The notes: generated by a model not told the origin, from the sequence alone. A stretch of 64,000 bases of DNA from Caulobacter sp. (GCA_028291055.1 JAQGIP010000051.1:62001-126000), one strand, 5' to 3'; shown: positions 16,894 through 25,670, counted from the first letter of the stretch. Made by a program: numbers and translations.

Positions 16894-17995
16894 CCGCCAC
16901 CTGCAACGCCGGCTTGGGCGTGAACACCTTGTGCTGGAAGTGCGGCATCACTTCCTGCGCGAAGCGCGTCATGTTGCGGTGACGCACCTCTTTCGGCTGG
17001 CCGATCGTGCAGGTCTGGATGACGAAGTGGTTGAAGCCGAAGCCCTGCAACCTCTCCAGCCGCTCCTTGATCATCTCCGGCGTGCCGGTCAGCTGCATGT
17101 CCAGATAGGGGTCGAGGTTCTCCGGATACTGGTTCTTGGCCAGGTTGGCGAACATCCGCGCAAACGACTCGTAGCCCTTCTTCTGGCTGAAGTCGGTGGT
17201 GTCGGTCTCATAGTGCTTCACCTGCTGGCGGAAGGTCTCGGGCAGCCACCGCCGGCCCTCCTCGCGCGCCTCCTCCGCCGTGTCGCCGATGAAGCATTTG
17301 ATCTGCAGCGGGACCGAGACGTTGGTGTCCATCTTCAACTCCTCGGCGCGGACCTTCCAGTTCTTGATGATGTTCTCCAGATAGCGGTCCGGGAAGTTGG
17401 CCAGGCACAGCGGCGGCACGCCCATGTCGGCGGCCTGGGCGGCCTTTTCCGGTGAGCCGATGGCCCCGTAGAAGGTCGGCTTGCTGGCCGGGAAGGGCTT
17501 CATCGTCACCTTGCGGTTGACGTTGTAGTAGTCGCCCTTGAAGTCGAACGGCTGCGGGCCATAGCTGCGCTGCAGCAGCTTCAGGCCCTCTTCCAGCTGC
17601 TCGCGGCCGATGTCCTGGTCCATGCCGAAGGCTTCGTATTCCAGCGCCGCCGTGCCGCGTCCCAGGCCGATATGCAGCTCGCCCTGCGTCATCAGCGACA
17701 GCATGTGCAGCTCTTCCGACATCCGCATCGGCAGATACCAGGGCAGCACCAACACCGCCGTGCCCAGCGACAGCCGCGGCGCATGCGCGGCCACATGCGC
17801 CAGCATCAGCAGCGGGCTCGGGCAGGGATAGTAGTCGGAGAAGTGGTGCTCGATCATCCACACGCCGTCATAGCCGAGCGTGTCGGCCAGCATCGCGTCC
17901 TCGACCACCTCGCGGTACATGGTCCGCTCGTCGGCGGTGATATTCACAGGCGAGGCCTGCACGGAGAACTGGGTCGCTTTGGGGCTCGAAGACAT
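16883..17995 (-). CDS. LLM-class flavin-dependent monooxygenase (long form)
   Basis: The 370-residue TIM-barrel protein is of the bacterial luciferase group. VWMIEHHFSDYYPCPSPL and LHIGLGRGTAALEYEAFGMD carry the EHHF and GLGRG motifs of this subfamily. AAGGAGGAG lies directly upstream of ATG 17995. Such enzymes use FMNH2 and oxygen to hydroxylate or insert oxygen into ketones, alkanes or alicyclic substrates. They need a separate reductase, and the next gene encodes one. The operon is monooxygenase, reductase-sensor fusion, TetR, all overlapping. A full 12-base operator half plus a second palindrome lie just upstream. The related gene at 19730 has the same EHHF and GLGRG layout. Confidence 0.9.
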   Translation of the reverse strand: MSSSPKATQFSVQASPVNITADERTMYREVVEDAMLADTLGYDGVWMIEHHFSDYYPCPSPLLMLAHVAAHAPRLSLGTAVLVLPWYLPMRMSEELHMLSLMTQGELHIGLGRGTAALEYEAFGMDQDIGREQLEEGLKLLQRSYGPQPFDFKGDYYNVNRKVTMKPFPASKPTFYGAIGSPEKAAQAADMGVPPLCLANFPDRYLENIIKNWKVRAEELKMDTNVSVPLQIKCFIGDTAEEAREEGRRWLPETFRQQVKHYETDTTDFSQKKGYESFARMFANLAKNQYPENLDPYLDMQLTGTPEMIKERLERLQGFGFNHFVIQTCTIGQPKEVRHRNMTRFAQEVMPHFQHKVFTPKPALQVADVA

Positions 17996-18010
17996 GGCGC
18001 TCCTCCTTAA

Positions 18011-18048
18011 GTTCGTACCGGTTGGTATGTTTATACCACGCGGTATAA
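18011..18048. promoter_or_regulatory. TetR-type operator plus a second, tighter palindrome
   Basis: GTTCGTACCGGTTGGTAT (18011-18028) holds a perfect right-hand ACCGGTTGGTAT but a degenerate left arm. Immediately beside it TTATACCACGCGGTATAA (18031-18048) is a palindrome with the same ATACC/GGTAT arms spaced by four bases instead of eight. Both are within 55 bases of the monooxygenase start. Confidence 0.55.
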
Positions 18049-18080
18049 TTCCGGCCGCTCAGAGCGTCAAATGAAATCCG

Positions 18081-19574
18081 TCAGGTCCGCGTCCAGAGCG
18101 GAATCCCCTCGGCGTCATGGGTCACCAGCCCCCTCGCCCCCACCGGCTCCTCGCTCTCGCTGAGCAACAGCGCCAACGCCGTCTCGTCCCCCACCGCCAC
18201 CTTGGCCAGCAACCGCCCGCCCTCAGGCGTGCGCGCGATCACCACCCCATGCCGGGGCGCCCCCGCCCGGTCGAACAACACCGTGCAGGCCTCGATCACG
18301 GCCGGCCCCGCATGGCCGCTCACCGTGGGAATCCCCGATGGCCGCTCCGTCTCCGGATGCTGGTATTCCTCGGCCAACGCCCGCGCCGGCGCGCGCGCCG
18401 AAACCACCAGCGCATGGTGCTTGCTGACATAGCCGCCCTGGCCATAGAGCAGCGCCGCGCTCTCCGGCTGCGCCCTCACCCGCCGCACCATGGCGACCGC
18501 CGCATGGGCCATGTAGTTGTTCAGCGGCGCCCCGAAGAAGGTCAGCCCGCCCGTCACGCTGATCGCCGCATCAGGCCCCAGCCCCAGATGCCGCCGCGCC
18601 ATCTTCGGCACCACCGGGAAACAGCTGTAGAGCTCCACCAGGTCGAAGGCCGCCCTGCCCTCGCCCGCCAGCACCGCCGACGCGCCATCCAGCACCGCCG
18701 CCATCGCCCCGGCCCGGTCATAGCGTTCCCGCGCCAGATAATCCGCCGGCTCATTGGCCGCCGCCCCGCCCCAGGGATAGACGATCCGGTCCTCCGCGAT
18801 GCCCAGCGCCCGCGCCCGCGCCAGGCTGGTCAGCACCACCGCCGCCCCCTGGTTGACCAGCGGATTGGCCACCATCAGCTTCGGATAGGGCCAGGCGATC
18901 ATCCGGTTATCCGCCGACACCGTGGCGATCTCGTCGGCCCCGAACCGCCGCTTCTGCCAGGCCGACGGCTGCGTCGCCGCCACGGCCGACAACCCGGCCC
19001 ACAGCGCCGCCGACTCCGCCCGCGCCTCGCTGAAACTCTGCCCCCACGCCGCCCGCGTCGCCGACTCATAGAAGGGATAGACGTTGGTTGGGATCGCCAC
19101 CTCCAGCGTGCGCGCCAGCGCCGCCTGCGCATGCCCCGCGCGCGGCGGATCGTAGTCCTCGACCCGCGGCGACCAGGGCAACTCCACGCCCGCCTTCGCC
19201 GCACGCCGCACGCTGCTCTCGGCTTCAGCCCCCACCACCAGCGCCAGGGAACTGTCGCCACGCGCGATGCGCAAAGCCGCCTCATGGATGAACTGCACCG
19301 GCGACTGCCCGCCCACCGGCCCATAGCGCCCATGCCGGGGGCTCATCCCCAGCAACCCACTGACCAGCCCCACCGCATCCGGATAGGGCCACGACACCTC
19401 GTTGACGATATCCAGGCTGTCGCAGGCGCCCAGCAACGCCGCCCCCGCATCGGCCTCCGCCGCCCGCGCCGCCGCCACCATCAGCGCCGCCGGCTCAAGC
19501 CCCGGCCCCTCGGCCGCCCGGTCCACGGCCTCGCCCACGCCGACGATGACGGGAATGCGGTCTTCAGCGCTCAT
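18081..19574 (-). CDS. Thiolase-like protein (TLP1 / SCP-x type) with C-terminal extension
   Basis: The 497-residue protein has a thiolase fold. It starts MSAEDRIPVIVGVGEAVDR, with ARAAEADAGAALLGACDSLD and the block YGPVGGQSPVQFIHEAAL where biosynthetic and degradative thiolases carry the nucleophilic Cys. Here that position has no Cys. FDLVELYSCFP and GGLTFFGAPLNNY are the later thiolase motifs. From about residue 410 an extra domain follows, matching in place and size the additional C-terminal domain of mycobacterial thiolase-like protein type 1. Such proteins bind CoA but lack ordinary thiolase activity, and relatives act as retro-aldolases in steroid side-chain loss. No DUF35 partner gene is nearby. 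It follows the LLM gene at 19730 across a repeat element. Confidence 0.83.
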   Translation of the reverse strand: MSAEDRIPVIVGVGEAVDRAAEGPGLEPAALMVAAARAAEADAGAALLGACDSLDIVNEVSWPYPDAVGLVSGLLGMSPRHGRYGPVGGQSPVQFIHEAALRIARGDSSLALVVGAEAESSVRRAAKAGVELPWSPRVEDYDPPRAGHAQAALARTLEVAIPTNVYPFYESATRAAWGQSFSEARAESAALWAGLSAVAATQPSAWQKRRFGADEIATVSADNRMIAWPYPKLMVANPLVNQGAAVVLTSLARARALGIAEDRIVYPWGGAAANEPADYLARERYDRAGAMAAVLDGASAVLAGEGRAAFDLVELYSCFPVVPKMARRHLGLGPDAAISVTGGLTFFGAPLNNYMAHAAVAMVRRVRAQPESAALLYGQGGYVSKHHALVVSARAPARALAEEYQHPETERPSGIPTVSGHAGPAVIEACTVLFDRAGAPRHGVVIARTPEGGRLLAKVAVGDETALALLLSESEEPVGARGLVTHDAEGIPLWTRT

Positions 19575-19591
19575 GCGGGCAAACCCCAAAA

Positions 19592-19717
19592 CTCCGCTCA
19601 TCCCGACGAAAGTCGGGATCCATAGGGCATCAAGTGGAAACGCGCAGACGAGCGCTACCCCTCACAGCCAAACTTCGGGCGCCCCATGGATCCCGGCTTT
19701 CGCCGGGATGAGCGGAG
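19592..19717. repeat. Intergenic hairpin-ended repeat, family 1, copy 1
   Basis: Left end CTCCGCTCATCCCGACGAAA and right end TTTCGCCGGGATGAGCGGAG form long inverted ends around about 70 unrelated bases. Other copies lie at 27738, 48026 and 58028. It carries no gene. Confidence 0.8.
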
Positions 19718-19729
19718 AGTTGGAAAGCC

Positions 19730-20836
19730 TCAGGCCGCCTTCTGCCGCTTGCCCATGGCCTGGATGCCGGGCAGCACCGCCTCGGTCCACAGTTGCATGT
19801 TCCCGTTGGCCTCATCGTCGTCCATCGCGCCGTAGCTGAAGATGGCGTTGAAGTGCTCGCAGCCCAGCATGTCGCGGATGGTCTCGATCCGGCCCAGGCA
19901 CTGTTCCGGCGTGCCATAGACCTGCAGGTTGGCGAAGTTCACCGCCGCCTCGTCCTGGCCCCACTTGTTGATGTTTTTCGACATCTTGCCGTAGTACTCG
20001 TAATCCTTGGTGGTAGTCAGATGATCGCCGGCCAGCTCATAATGCTTCATCACCGTCTTGTAGTAGTTGCCGAGCTGGAACTGCCCCCGCTCCTTGGCCT
20101 TTTCCGCATCGCGGTCGACATAGACCTGGCAGGTCACGATCGGCGTCGGCGCCTCCTCGTGATTGATCTCCTGGAACAGCGTCTTGTAGCCCTCGTGCTC
20201 CTTCACCGTGGTCTCCCACGGCTTCTGCGGCGTGATCAGGATGCCGACGCCCAGCCGCGCCATGATCTCCTGGCTCTCCGGCGACACGGCGGCCGCATAC
20301 TGGCGGCCCTTGAAGCTGGCCGTCGGGCCGGGGCGCAGATAGCGCTTGGGCACCTGATAGTGCTTGCCGTCGAACTCCATGTAACCGTCGCGCAGGCCGT
20401 TCAGCATGATGGTCGCCGCCTCGATGAAGCGTTCGCGCGACTCGCCCATGGGAATATTCATCCCCTCGAACTCGATGCGGCCCAGGCCGCGCCCGATGCC
20501 GAGCACGAAGCGGCCGTCCGACAGGTTGTCGAGCAGCGCCACGGCCTCCGTCGCCCGCACCGGATTGTGCCACGGCAGGATGATGGCGCCCGAGCCGATC
20601 TGGATATGCTTGGTGCGCGAGGCGATGAAGGCCAGCACCTGGGTCACGTCCGGCACCATGGTGTAGCCGGTGAAGTGGTGCTCCACGCTCCACACCGCGT
20701 CATAGCCGAGCTCCTCGGCCCGGGACGCCTGGGCGATGTCGCGCTTGATGATCCCGCGGTCCGACACGGCGGTCGGGCCTTCGCCCTCCTCCAGATAGTT
20801 CGGATGCTGGAAGAAGAATGTCATCCCGGCTTTCAT
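19730..20836 (-). CDS. LLM-class flavin-dependent monooxygenase (long form), second
   Basis: The 368-residue luciferase-fold protein has VWSVEHHFTGYTMVPDV, IQIGSGAIILPWHNPVRATE and LGIGRGLGRIEFEGMNIP, the same EHHF and GRG arrangement as the enzyme at 16883. ATG 20836 (MKAGMTFFFQHPNY) follows GAGGAGA, and extension to 20917 would cross the operator. It is presumably an FMNH2-dependent oxygenase fed by the reductase at 15973. An 18-bp operator lies 48 bases upstream of the start. The two LLM enzymes probably act on successive or related intermediates of one pathway rather than being isozymes, since their sequences differ considerably outside the core motifs. Confidence 0.9.
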   Translation of the reverse strand: MKAGMTFFFQHPNYLEEGEGPTAVSDRGIIKRDIAQASRAEELGYDAVWSVEHHFTGYTMVPDVTQVLAFIASRTKHIQIGSGAIILPWHNPVRATEAVALLDNLSDGRFVLGIGRGLGRIEFEGMNIPMGESRERFIEAATIMLNGLRDGYMEFDGKHYQVPKRYLRPGPTASFKGRQYAAAVSPESQEIMARLGVGILITPQKPWETTVKEHEGYKTLFQEINHEEAPTPIVTCQVYVDRDAEKAKERGQFQLGNYYKTVMKHYELAGDHLTTTKDYEYYGKMSKNINKWGQDEAAVNFANLQVYGTPEQCLGRIETIRDMLGCEHFNAIFSYGAMDDDEANGNMQLWTEAVLPGIQAMGKRQKAA

Positions 20837-20883
20837 TGGCCCGTCTCCTCTATGGGGCGCCGCTCCGCGGAGGCGCCAATTAC

Positions 20884-20901
20884 AAACCGACCGGTAGGTA
20901 T
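20884..20901. promoter_or_regulatory. TetR-type 18-bp operator (LLM / thiolase-like operon)
   Basis: AAACCGACCGGTAGGTAT matches the consensus at all but one specified position and centres on a perfect ACCGGT. Confidence 0.65.
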
Positions 20902-21040
20902 TATGTCGGGGCAACACGCAAAGTCAACGCGGCTCCCCAAATTTTCCCCGACGCCAGGTCAACCCCGCCCCCGCGCAGCGGCCTCAATACCTTCGCGCCC
21001 CGATGGCCCGGGCGCCGGTAGGCCTGTGCACCTTCCACGT

Positions 21041-21124
21041 CTTGGCGTCCTTGGTGGTTCATCTCCTTTGCGCCGCCGAGCCCGGCATCCATTGCCCGAA
21101 GGTTCGACCACCAAGGACGCCAGG
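21041..21124. repeat. Intergenic inverted repeat, third repeat type
   Basis: CTTGGCGTCCTTGGTGG (21041-21057) faces CCACCAAGGACGCCAGG (21108-21124), differing by one base, around about 50 bases. Similar ACCACCAAGGACGCCAAG units recur in some alphaproteobacterial genomes. Only one copy is in this window. Confidence 0.6.
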
Positions 21125-21201
21125 AAGTGAAAGGCGCCGAGCCGAGGGCGCCTGGGCCACATGGCGTCGGGATCGAATGAATGATCCGCTGCGCGGGCGC
21201 C

Positions 21202-22236
21202 TCAGCCCGCCGCCGCGAGCGCCTCGCTCCAGCCCTCGAGCGGTTCGAACAGCGCGGCCACGTCCGCCTCGCCCACGTCCTCGATGGACCCCGGCGACCA
21301 GGCCGGCGGCGCGGTCTTGTCCAGCAGCGCGGCCTTGCTCCAGCCGGCGAAATCATGCGCCGATATCAGCCGTCCGTTCAGCCGGTATTCCAGCTCCAGC
21401 GCCATCTGCGCCGAGGCCACCCCCGCCCCGCGCTTCAGCAGCTCAAACGCCGCCGCCACGGCCAGCGGCGAGCTCTTGCGGATCGCCTCCAGACTCTTGG
21501 CCGCCAACGCCCCGCCGTCCGCCTCCAGCGCCGCGATCAGCGCGCCCAGGCTGGGCTGCACGAACAGCCGGTCGATCTGCGCCTGGTCGGTGGGCGCCGC
21601 CACGGCTTGAGCAAACCCGTCCAGCAGCGCCCTGTAGTCCGCCGGCCGCGCCACCAGCGCAGCCTTCAGTTCCTCCAGCCGCCCACTCTCCACCAGCACG
21701 TCGGCCAACCCGCGCGCCACCACCTCGCCGCCCTTCAGCCGCGTCCCGCTCAGCGTCAGCCACAGCCCCGTGCCGCCCTTCAGCCGGGGCAAGGCCCAGG
21801 CCCCGCCCACATCCGGGATGAAGCCGACGCTCGTCTCCATGAAGGCCACCATCGTCCGCTCGGTCGCCACGGTGACGGCGGCCGCCAGCGCCAGCCCCAG
21901 GCCACCCCCGAGCGTCGCCCCGTCGGCCACGGTCACGATCGGCTTGGGATAGGCGGCCATCACCGCCACCATCGCCTGCTGCTCGGCGAAATAGGCCCGC
22001 CCCCAGACCCCGTCGCCATTGCCGCTGGTCGCCAACCCCACCGCGTCGCCGCCCGCCACGAATCCGCGCTCGCCCACATGATCGATCAGCACCAGGCTCA
22101 CCGCCGGGTCGCTGCGCCACCCCACGAGGGCCGACGTAACGGCCCCGATAATCTCCAGGTCCAGCGCGGCTTTCGCAAGGCCGATACGACCCACCGCACC
22201 TTCGACACGGGCAACCACATGCGGCGAGCTGGTCAT
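21202..22236 (-). CDS. Crotonase, 3-hydroxyisobutyryl-CoA hydrolase-like
   Basis: The 344-residue crotonase is longer than ordinary hydratases. It resembles the ECH_2/HIBCH group in GERGFVAGGDAVGL (oxyanion region), ATLGGGLGLALAAAV and METSVGFIPDVGGAWALPRL, where the Glu and the PDVGG motif are characteristic. HIBCH members hydrolyse beta-hydroxyacyl-CoA thioesters, while others in the group are hydratases. It lies 21 bases after the OYE-type gene and at the end of the operon that starts with the MFS carrier at 24812. Release or shortening of a branched acyl-CoA is a reasonable role. The gene precedes an intergenic repeat that may mark the operon end. Confidence 0.83.
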   Translation of the reverse strand: MTSSPHVVARVEGAVGRIGLAKAALDLEIIGAVTSALVGWRSDPAVSLVLIDHVGERGFVAGGDAVGLATSGNGDGVWGRAYFAEQQAMVAVMAAYPKPIVTVADGATLGGGLGLALAAAVTVATERTMVAFMETSVGFIPDVGGAWALPRLKGGTGLWLTLSGTRLKGGEVVARGLADVLVESGRLEELKAALVARPADYRALLDGFAQAVAAPTDQAQIDRLFVQPSLGALIAALEADGGALAAKSLEAIRKSSPLAVAAAFELLKRGAGVASAQMALELEYRLNGRLISAHDFAGWSKAALLDKTAPPAWSPGSIEDVGEADVAALFEPLEGWSEALAAAG

Positions 22237-22257
22237 GGCAATCTCCGCCCCGCGCCC

Positions 22258-23397
22258 TCAGACGAGGACGTCGTAGGCCTCTGCATTGAAGGGAATGAAG
22301 GCCTCGCCGGTGCGGGCCTTGCGCGCGAACTGCGGGTCGCTCAGCAGGGCGCGCCCCACCGCGATCAGGTCGAACTCGCCAGCCTCGAAGCGCGCCAGCA
22401 CCCGGTCGAGGTTGTCCACCGTGAAGATCTGGCCGTCGCGCGCCACGCCGACCCCGCCCACCGCCATGGTGGTCACGCCGGTCAGCTTCCTGGTCCAGCC
22501 CGCCTGGCTCAGCTCCGAGCCCTCGAACGCCGGCCGGTCGAAGTTGCGCGTGGAGACGTCGAACACATCCACGCCCGCCTCCACCAGCGGCTCCAGGAAG
22601 GCCGCCAGGTCGTCCGGCGTCTCGCCCAGCCGCGCCAGGTAATCGTGCTGCTTCCACTGCGAATAGCGGAAGATCACCGGCCTGTCCGGCCCCACTTCGC
22701 GCCTCAGCCCCTTGATGATCTGCACCGCGAACTCGGCGCGCCGGGCCATGTCCCCGCCCCAGCGGTCGTCGCGCTGGTTGGTCTCTGCCCAGAAGAAGGT
22801 GTCGATCAGATAGCCGTGCGCCCCATGCACCGCGATGCCGTCGAAGCCGACGCTCATCGCCGCCGCCGTGCTCCTCACATAGCCGTCGACCAGGTCCTGC
22901 ACCGTCTCGTCGGTGGGCGCCGGCAGCGGCTCGCTGACCTTGGCGATGAACGCCGCCGGCGTGGAGGTATGACGCCCCACCGGCCCCCAGAACCCCGACG
23001 GCCGGATCGACATCGCCTCCGGATACGGCCCCGTGCCCTGCAACCGGAACCCGCCCATGTGCCACAGCTGCGGAATGATCAGCCCGCCCGCCCCGCGCAC
23101 CGCCTCGACCACGCGCCGCCAGCCGGCCAGCGCGGCTTCGCCATACATGAAGGGGATGTCGGCCTGGCGCTTGCCCATGCCCGCCTCGCCCAGGGCCGAG
23201 GGATGATCCACCCCCACGCCCTCGGTGATGATCAGCCCCACCTCGGCCTCGGCCCGGCGTTTGTAATAGGCCGCCACATCCTCGCCCGGCACGCCGTCCG
23301 TCGAGAAGTTGCGCGTCATCGGCGACATCACGATGCGGTTGGGCAGGCTCAGCCCCCGCACGCTCAGCGGCTCAAACAGCGGCGACGTGTCGGCCAT
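22258..23397 (-). CDS. NADH:flavin oxidoreductase, old yellow enzyme family
   Basis: The 379-residue FMN-binding TIM barrel starts MADTSPLFEPLSVRGLSLPN and contains RIVMSPMTRN, IIPQLWHMGG, DGIAVHGAHGYLIDTFFW, DRPVIFRYSQWKQ and VGVARDGQIFT. It is single-domain; the iron-sulfur and Rossmann extension of the larger 2,4-dienoyl-CoA reductase type is missing. Old yellow enzymes reduce activated C=C bonds with NAD(P)H. ATG 23397 is five bases after the MFS stop, so the genes are co-transcribed. The role is probably saturation of an enone or unsaturated acyl intermediate. It needs FMN, in keeping with the riboflavin kinase in the same regulon. Confidence 0.9.
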   Translation of the reverse strand: MADTSPLFEPLSVRGLSLPNRIVMSPMTRNFSTDGVPGEDVAAYYKRRAEAEVGLIITEGVGVDHPSALGEAGMGKRQADIPFMYGEAALAGWRRVVEAVRGAGGLIIPQLWHMGGFRLQGTGPYPEAMSIRPSGFWGPVGRHTSTPAAFIAKVSEPLPAPTDETVQDLVDGYVRSTAAAMSVGFDGIAVHGAHGYLIDTFFWAETNQRDDRWGGDMARRAEFAVQIIKGLRREVGPDRPVIFRYSQWKQHDYLARLGETPDDLAAFLEPLVEAGVDVFDVSTRNFDRPAFEGSELSQAGWTRKLTGVTTMAVGGVGVARDGQIFTVDNLDRVLARFEAGEFDLIAVGRALLSDPQFARKARTGEAFIPFNAEAYDVLV

Positions 23398-23402
23398 GAA
23401 CC

Positions 23403-24812
23403 CTAGCCCGCCGCCAGCGGATCGAGCGGCGCGGCGCCCAGCTCCACCGTGCGCGGCGCGGTGTGGCGCAGCGCCAGCACATAGATCAGCGAGGCCAGCA
23501 CATAGAAGCCGACCATCACCGCCAGCGCGACCTGAAGCCCGTGGAAGGAGGAGGTCTTGCACGCCGCCTGCAAGGCCGCGTCCGCCGTCTTGGCCGCATG
23601 CCCGCCGGGGCACTGCGCCAGGAAGGACCCGCCGCCCGTGAAGGTGCGCCCGGCATACAGGTCGGAGAACACCCCCGTCAGCGTCGGCCCGATGCCCAAC
23701 CCCACCAGTGTCGAGGCCAGCAGCATCACCGCCGAGGCCGAGGCCCGCATCCGCGCGCTGACCCGGTTCAGCACCACCGCCAGGCAGGGCGCCAGCGCGA
23801 TATTGACCAGCACCGAGCCCAGCACGAACATCAGGATGAACATCCGGTAGTCCGGCTGGAACAGCGCCCCGGCCAGCAGCAGCCCGCCGCCCATGTAGCC
23901 GATCGCCGGAACCCCCGCGTACCATCGCGTATCCCGCGTCCCCAGCCAGTCGGTGATGGTCCCGCCCACCGAGGCGCCCAGCACCCCGGAGATGCCGTAG
24001 GACAGGCCGAACAGGCTGGCGGCCGCAAACAGCTTCAGGTCATAGGCCCGGATCAGGAAGGGCACCGTGAAGGTCGAGATCGAATAGAGGCCCACCGCCG
24101 CGCAGGCCATGCCGAACATCACATGCACGAACAGACGATCGCCCATGAACACCTTGAGCGCCGTGAAGAAGGGCGGCGGCTTCACCTCGGCGGCCACCAC
24201 ATCGTGCTGGCCCCGCACCGGCTCGCGCGTCGTCAGCACGAACACCAGCGCCAGGATCAGCCCCGGCAGACCCACCGCGAACATCCCCGCGCGCCAGCCC
24301 AGCTCCTGGCCGATCCAGCCGCCACCGAAGGTGCCGGCGATGATCCCCAGCGGGGGTCCCACCGCGTAGACCCCGAAGGCCATGGAGCGCTTGCGCGGCG
24401 GAAACAGATCCGACAGCAGCGAGTGGGCCGTGGGCGTACAGCCCGCCTCGCCGACGCCGACGCCCATGCGCGCGATCATCAGCTGCGTGAAGTTGGCCGC
24501 CACCCCCGACACCGCCGTCATCAGCGACCACAGCGTCAGGCACGACGCCAGAACCCACTTCCTGTTGAACCGGTCGGCCAGGCGCCCGATCGGCACTCCC
24601 AGCACGCCATAGAAGATCACGAAGGTGATGCCCGTCAGCAGCCCCAGGTCGGTGTCGCTGATCTTCAGATCGGTCTTGATCGCCTCGCCGAGCACGCCGA
24701 CGACAACCCGGTCCACATAGTTGGACATGTAGACCAGCACCAGCAGCGCCAGCACATAGTAGGGCCTGTCCTTCACCACCTTCATCGGCGCGATCACTCC
24801 CAACTCCGGCAT
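23403..24812 (-). CDS. MFS transporter, spinster-like
   Basis: The membrane protein of about 469 residues has 12 predicted segments and the spinster-type hallmarks NYVDRVVVGVLGEAIKTD, GLLTGITFVIFYGVLGVPIGRLADR and RMGVGVGEAGCTPTAHSL. Bacterial spinster-like carriers are common in aromatic and steroid catabolic loci and probably move acids across the inner membrane. ATG 24812 is preferred over TTG 24821; ATG 24785 is possible. A perfect consensus operator lies 12 bases upstream (24824-24841). It heads an operon with the OYE and HIBCH-like genes. A second carrier of the same type is at 45171. Confidence 0.9.
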   Translation of the reverse strand: MPELGVIAPMKVVKDRPYYVLALLVLVYMSNYVDRVVVGVLGEAIKTDLKISDTDLGLLTGITFVIFYGVLGVPIGRLADRFNRKWVLASCLTLWSLMTAVSGVAANFTQLMIARMGVGVGEAGCTPTAHSLLSDLFPPRKRSMAFGVYAVGPPLGIIAGTFGGGWIGQELGWRAGMFAVGLPGLILALVFVLTTREPVRGQHDVVAAEVKPPPFFTALKVFMGDRLFVHVMFGMACAAVGLYSISTFTVPFLIRAYDLKLFAAASLFGLSYGISGVLGASVGGTITDWLGTRDTRWYAGVPAIGYMGGGLLLAGALFQPDYRMFILMFVLGSVLVNIALAPCLAVVLNRVSARMRASASAVMLLASTLVGLGIGPTLTGVFSDLYAGRTFTGGGSFLAQCPGGHAAKTADAALQAACKTSSFHGLQVALAVMVGFYVLASLIYVLALRHTAPRTVELGAAPLDPLAAG

Positions 24813-24823
24813 GAATAACAATT

Positions 24824-24841
24824 ATACCCACCGGTTGGTAT
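24824..24841. promoter_or_regulatory. TetR-type 18-bp operator, best consensus copy
   Basis: ATACCCACCGGTTGGTAT matches all specified positions of the consensus and lies directly before the MFS gene start. Confidence 0.7.
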
Positions 24842-24971
24842 CTGACTAGCACGCGTCCGTGGCGGGGAAAAGGTGGCGCGAGAGCCAGCGCCCGGATGCG
24901 AATGCGGGCTGTGCCCCCGACCCTACCCGCCCATCCCCCAGCAGGCGGGGAAGAGCCGGCCTCGAAATCCC

Positions 24972-25670
24972 CTAAGCCCCCCGCCGCGCCCCCGGCGTTT
25001 CCAGCCCCAGCAGGATCATGTCCGCGAAGAACTTCCCCACCTCGGCGGGCGTCATCTTGCCGCCCGGCTGGTACCAGTGGTGGGTGAACTGGCACATGCC
25101 CAACAGGGTCATGGCCGCCACCGTCGGGCTTTCCATATGCACCAGCTCGCCGCGCTCCATGCCCCGGTTCATCAGCTTGACGATGAACCTGAACAGCTCG
25201 CCGCGCCGCTCGCGGTTGTTGGGGATCAGCTCGGGCGGCAGCCGGCGGTATTCTTCCCAGAACAGCGCCACCTCGACGCGATAGTCGATCACCACCTTGA
25301 CCATCTCCTCCACGAAGGCGGCGATGGCCAGATGGCTGGGCATGTCGTCGGTGATGGTCGTGCTGGTGACCTTGAACAGCCGCTCCAGGCTGCGCTCGTA
25401 CATCACCCGCAGCAGGTCCTCCTTGGCGCCGAAGTAGTGGTAGAAGGCGCCCTTGGTCAGCTTGGCGCCTTCGACGATCTCCTGCACGGAGGTGTCGGCG
25501 AAGCCCTTGTCCCAGAACAGCAGCCGCGCCGACTCATAGAGGTCGCGCTTCGACTGCGGCCACTCCTCGACGGTGTAGTTGTCGGGCTCGTTCAAGCCAT
25601 AGGACCGCGGCGCCGGCGGGCGCTTGGCGGCGGCCACGGTCTTCGGCGCGCGCTTGGTCGACTGTTTCAT
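24972..25670 (-). CDS. TetR/AcrR-family transcriptional regulator, second in the regulon
   Basis: This 232-residue regulator has a basic N-terminal tail (MKQSTKRAPKTVAAAKRP) before the helix-turn-helix (SVQEIVEGAKLTKGAFYHYF) and a helical sensor domain. ATG 25670 is preferred to 25715, which would begin close to the operator. A weaker copy of the 18-bp palindrome lies 55 bases upstream, suggesting autoregulation. It sits between the MFS operon and a crotonase gene. Its C-terminus is not obviously like that of the regulator at 15299, so it may sense a different ligand even if it binds related sites. Confidence 0.9.
   Translation of the reverse strand: MKQSTKRAPKTVAAAKRPPAPRSYGLNEPDNYTVEEWPQSKRDLYESARLLFWDKGFADTSVQEIVEGAKLTKGAFYHYFGAKEDLLRVMYERSLERLFKVTSTTITDDMPSHLAIAAFVEEMVKVVIDYRVEVALFWEEYRRLPPELIPNNRERRGELFRFIVKLMNRGMERGELVHMESPTVAAMTLLGMCQFTHHWYQPGGKMTPAEVGKFFADMILLGLETPGARRGA

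Larger units (their letters stand above)
20837..21201. other. 365-base intergenic region: operator, then degenerate repeat
   Basis: Apart from the operator at 20884-20901 and the inverted repeat at 21041-21124, I see no gene. The middle part is GC-rich without a credible open frame carrying a ribosome site. Confidence 0.6.

Noticed and set aside
21181-23406. Open + strand frame of 741 codons opposite the crotonase and OYE genes
   Set aside because: Arg/His/Gln-rich shadow without motifs; the minus strand has two clear enzyme families.
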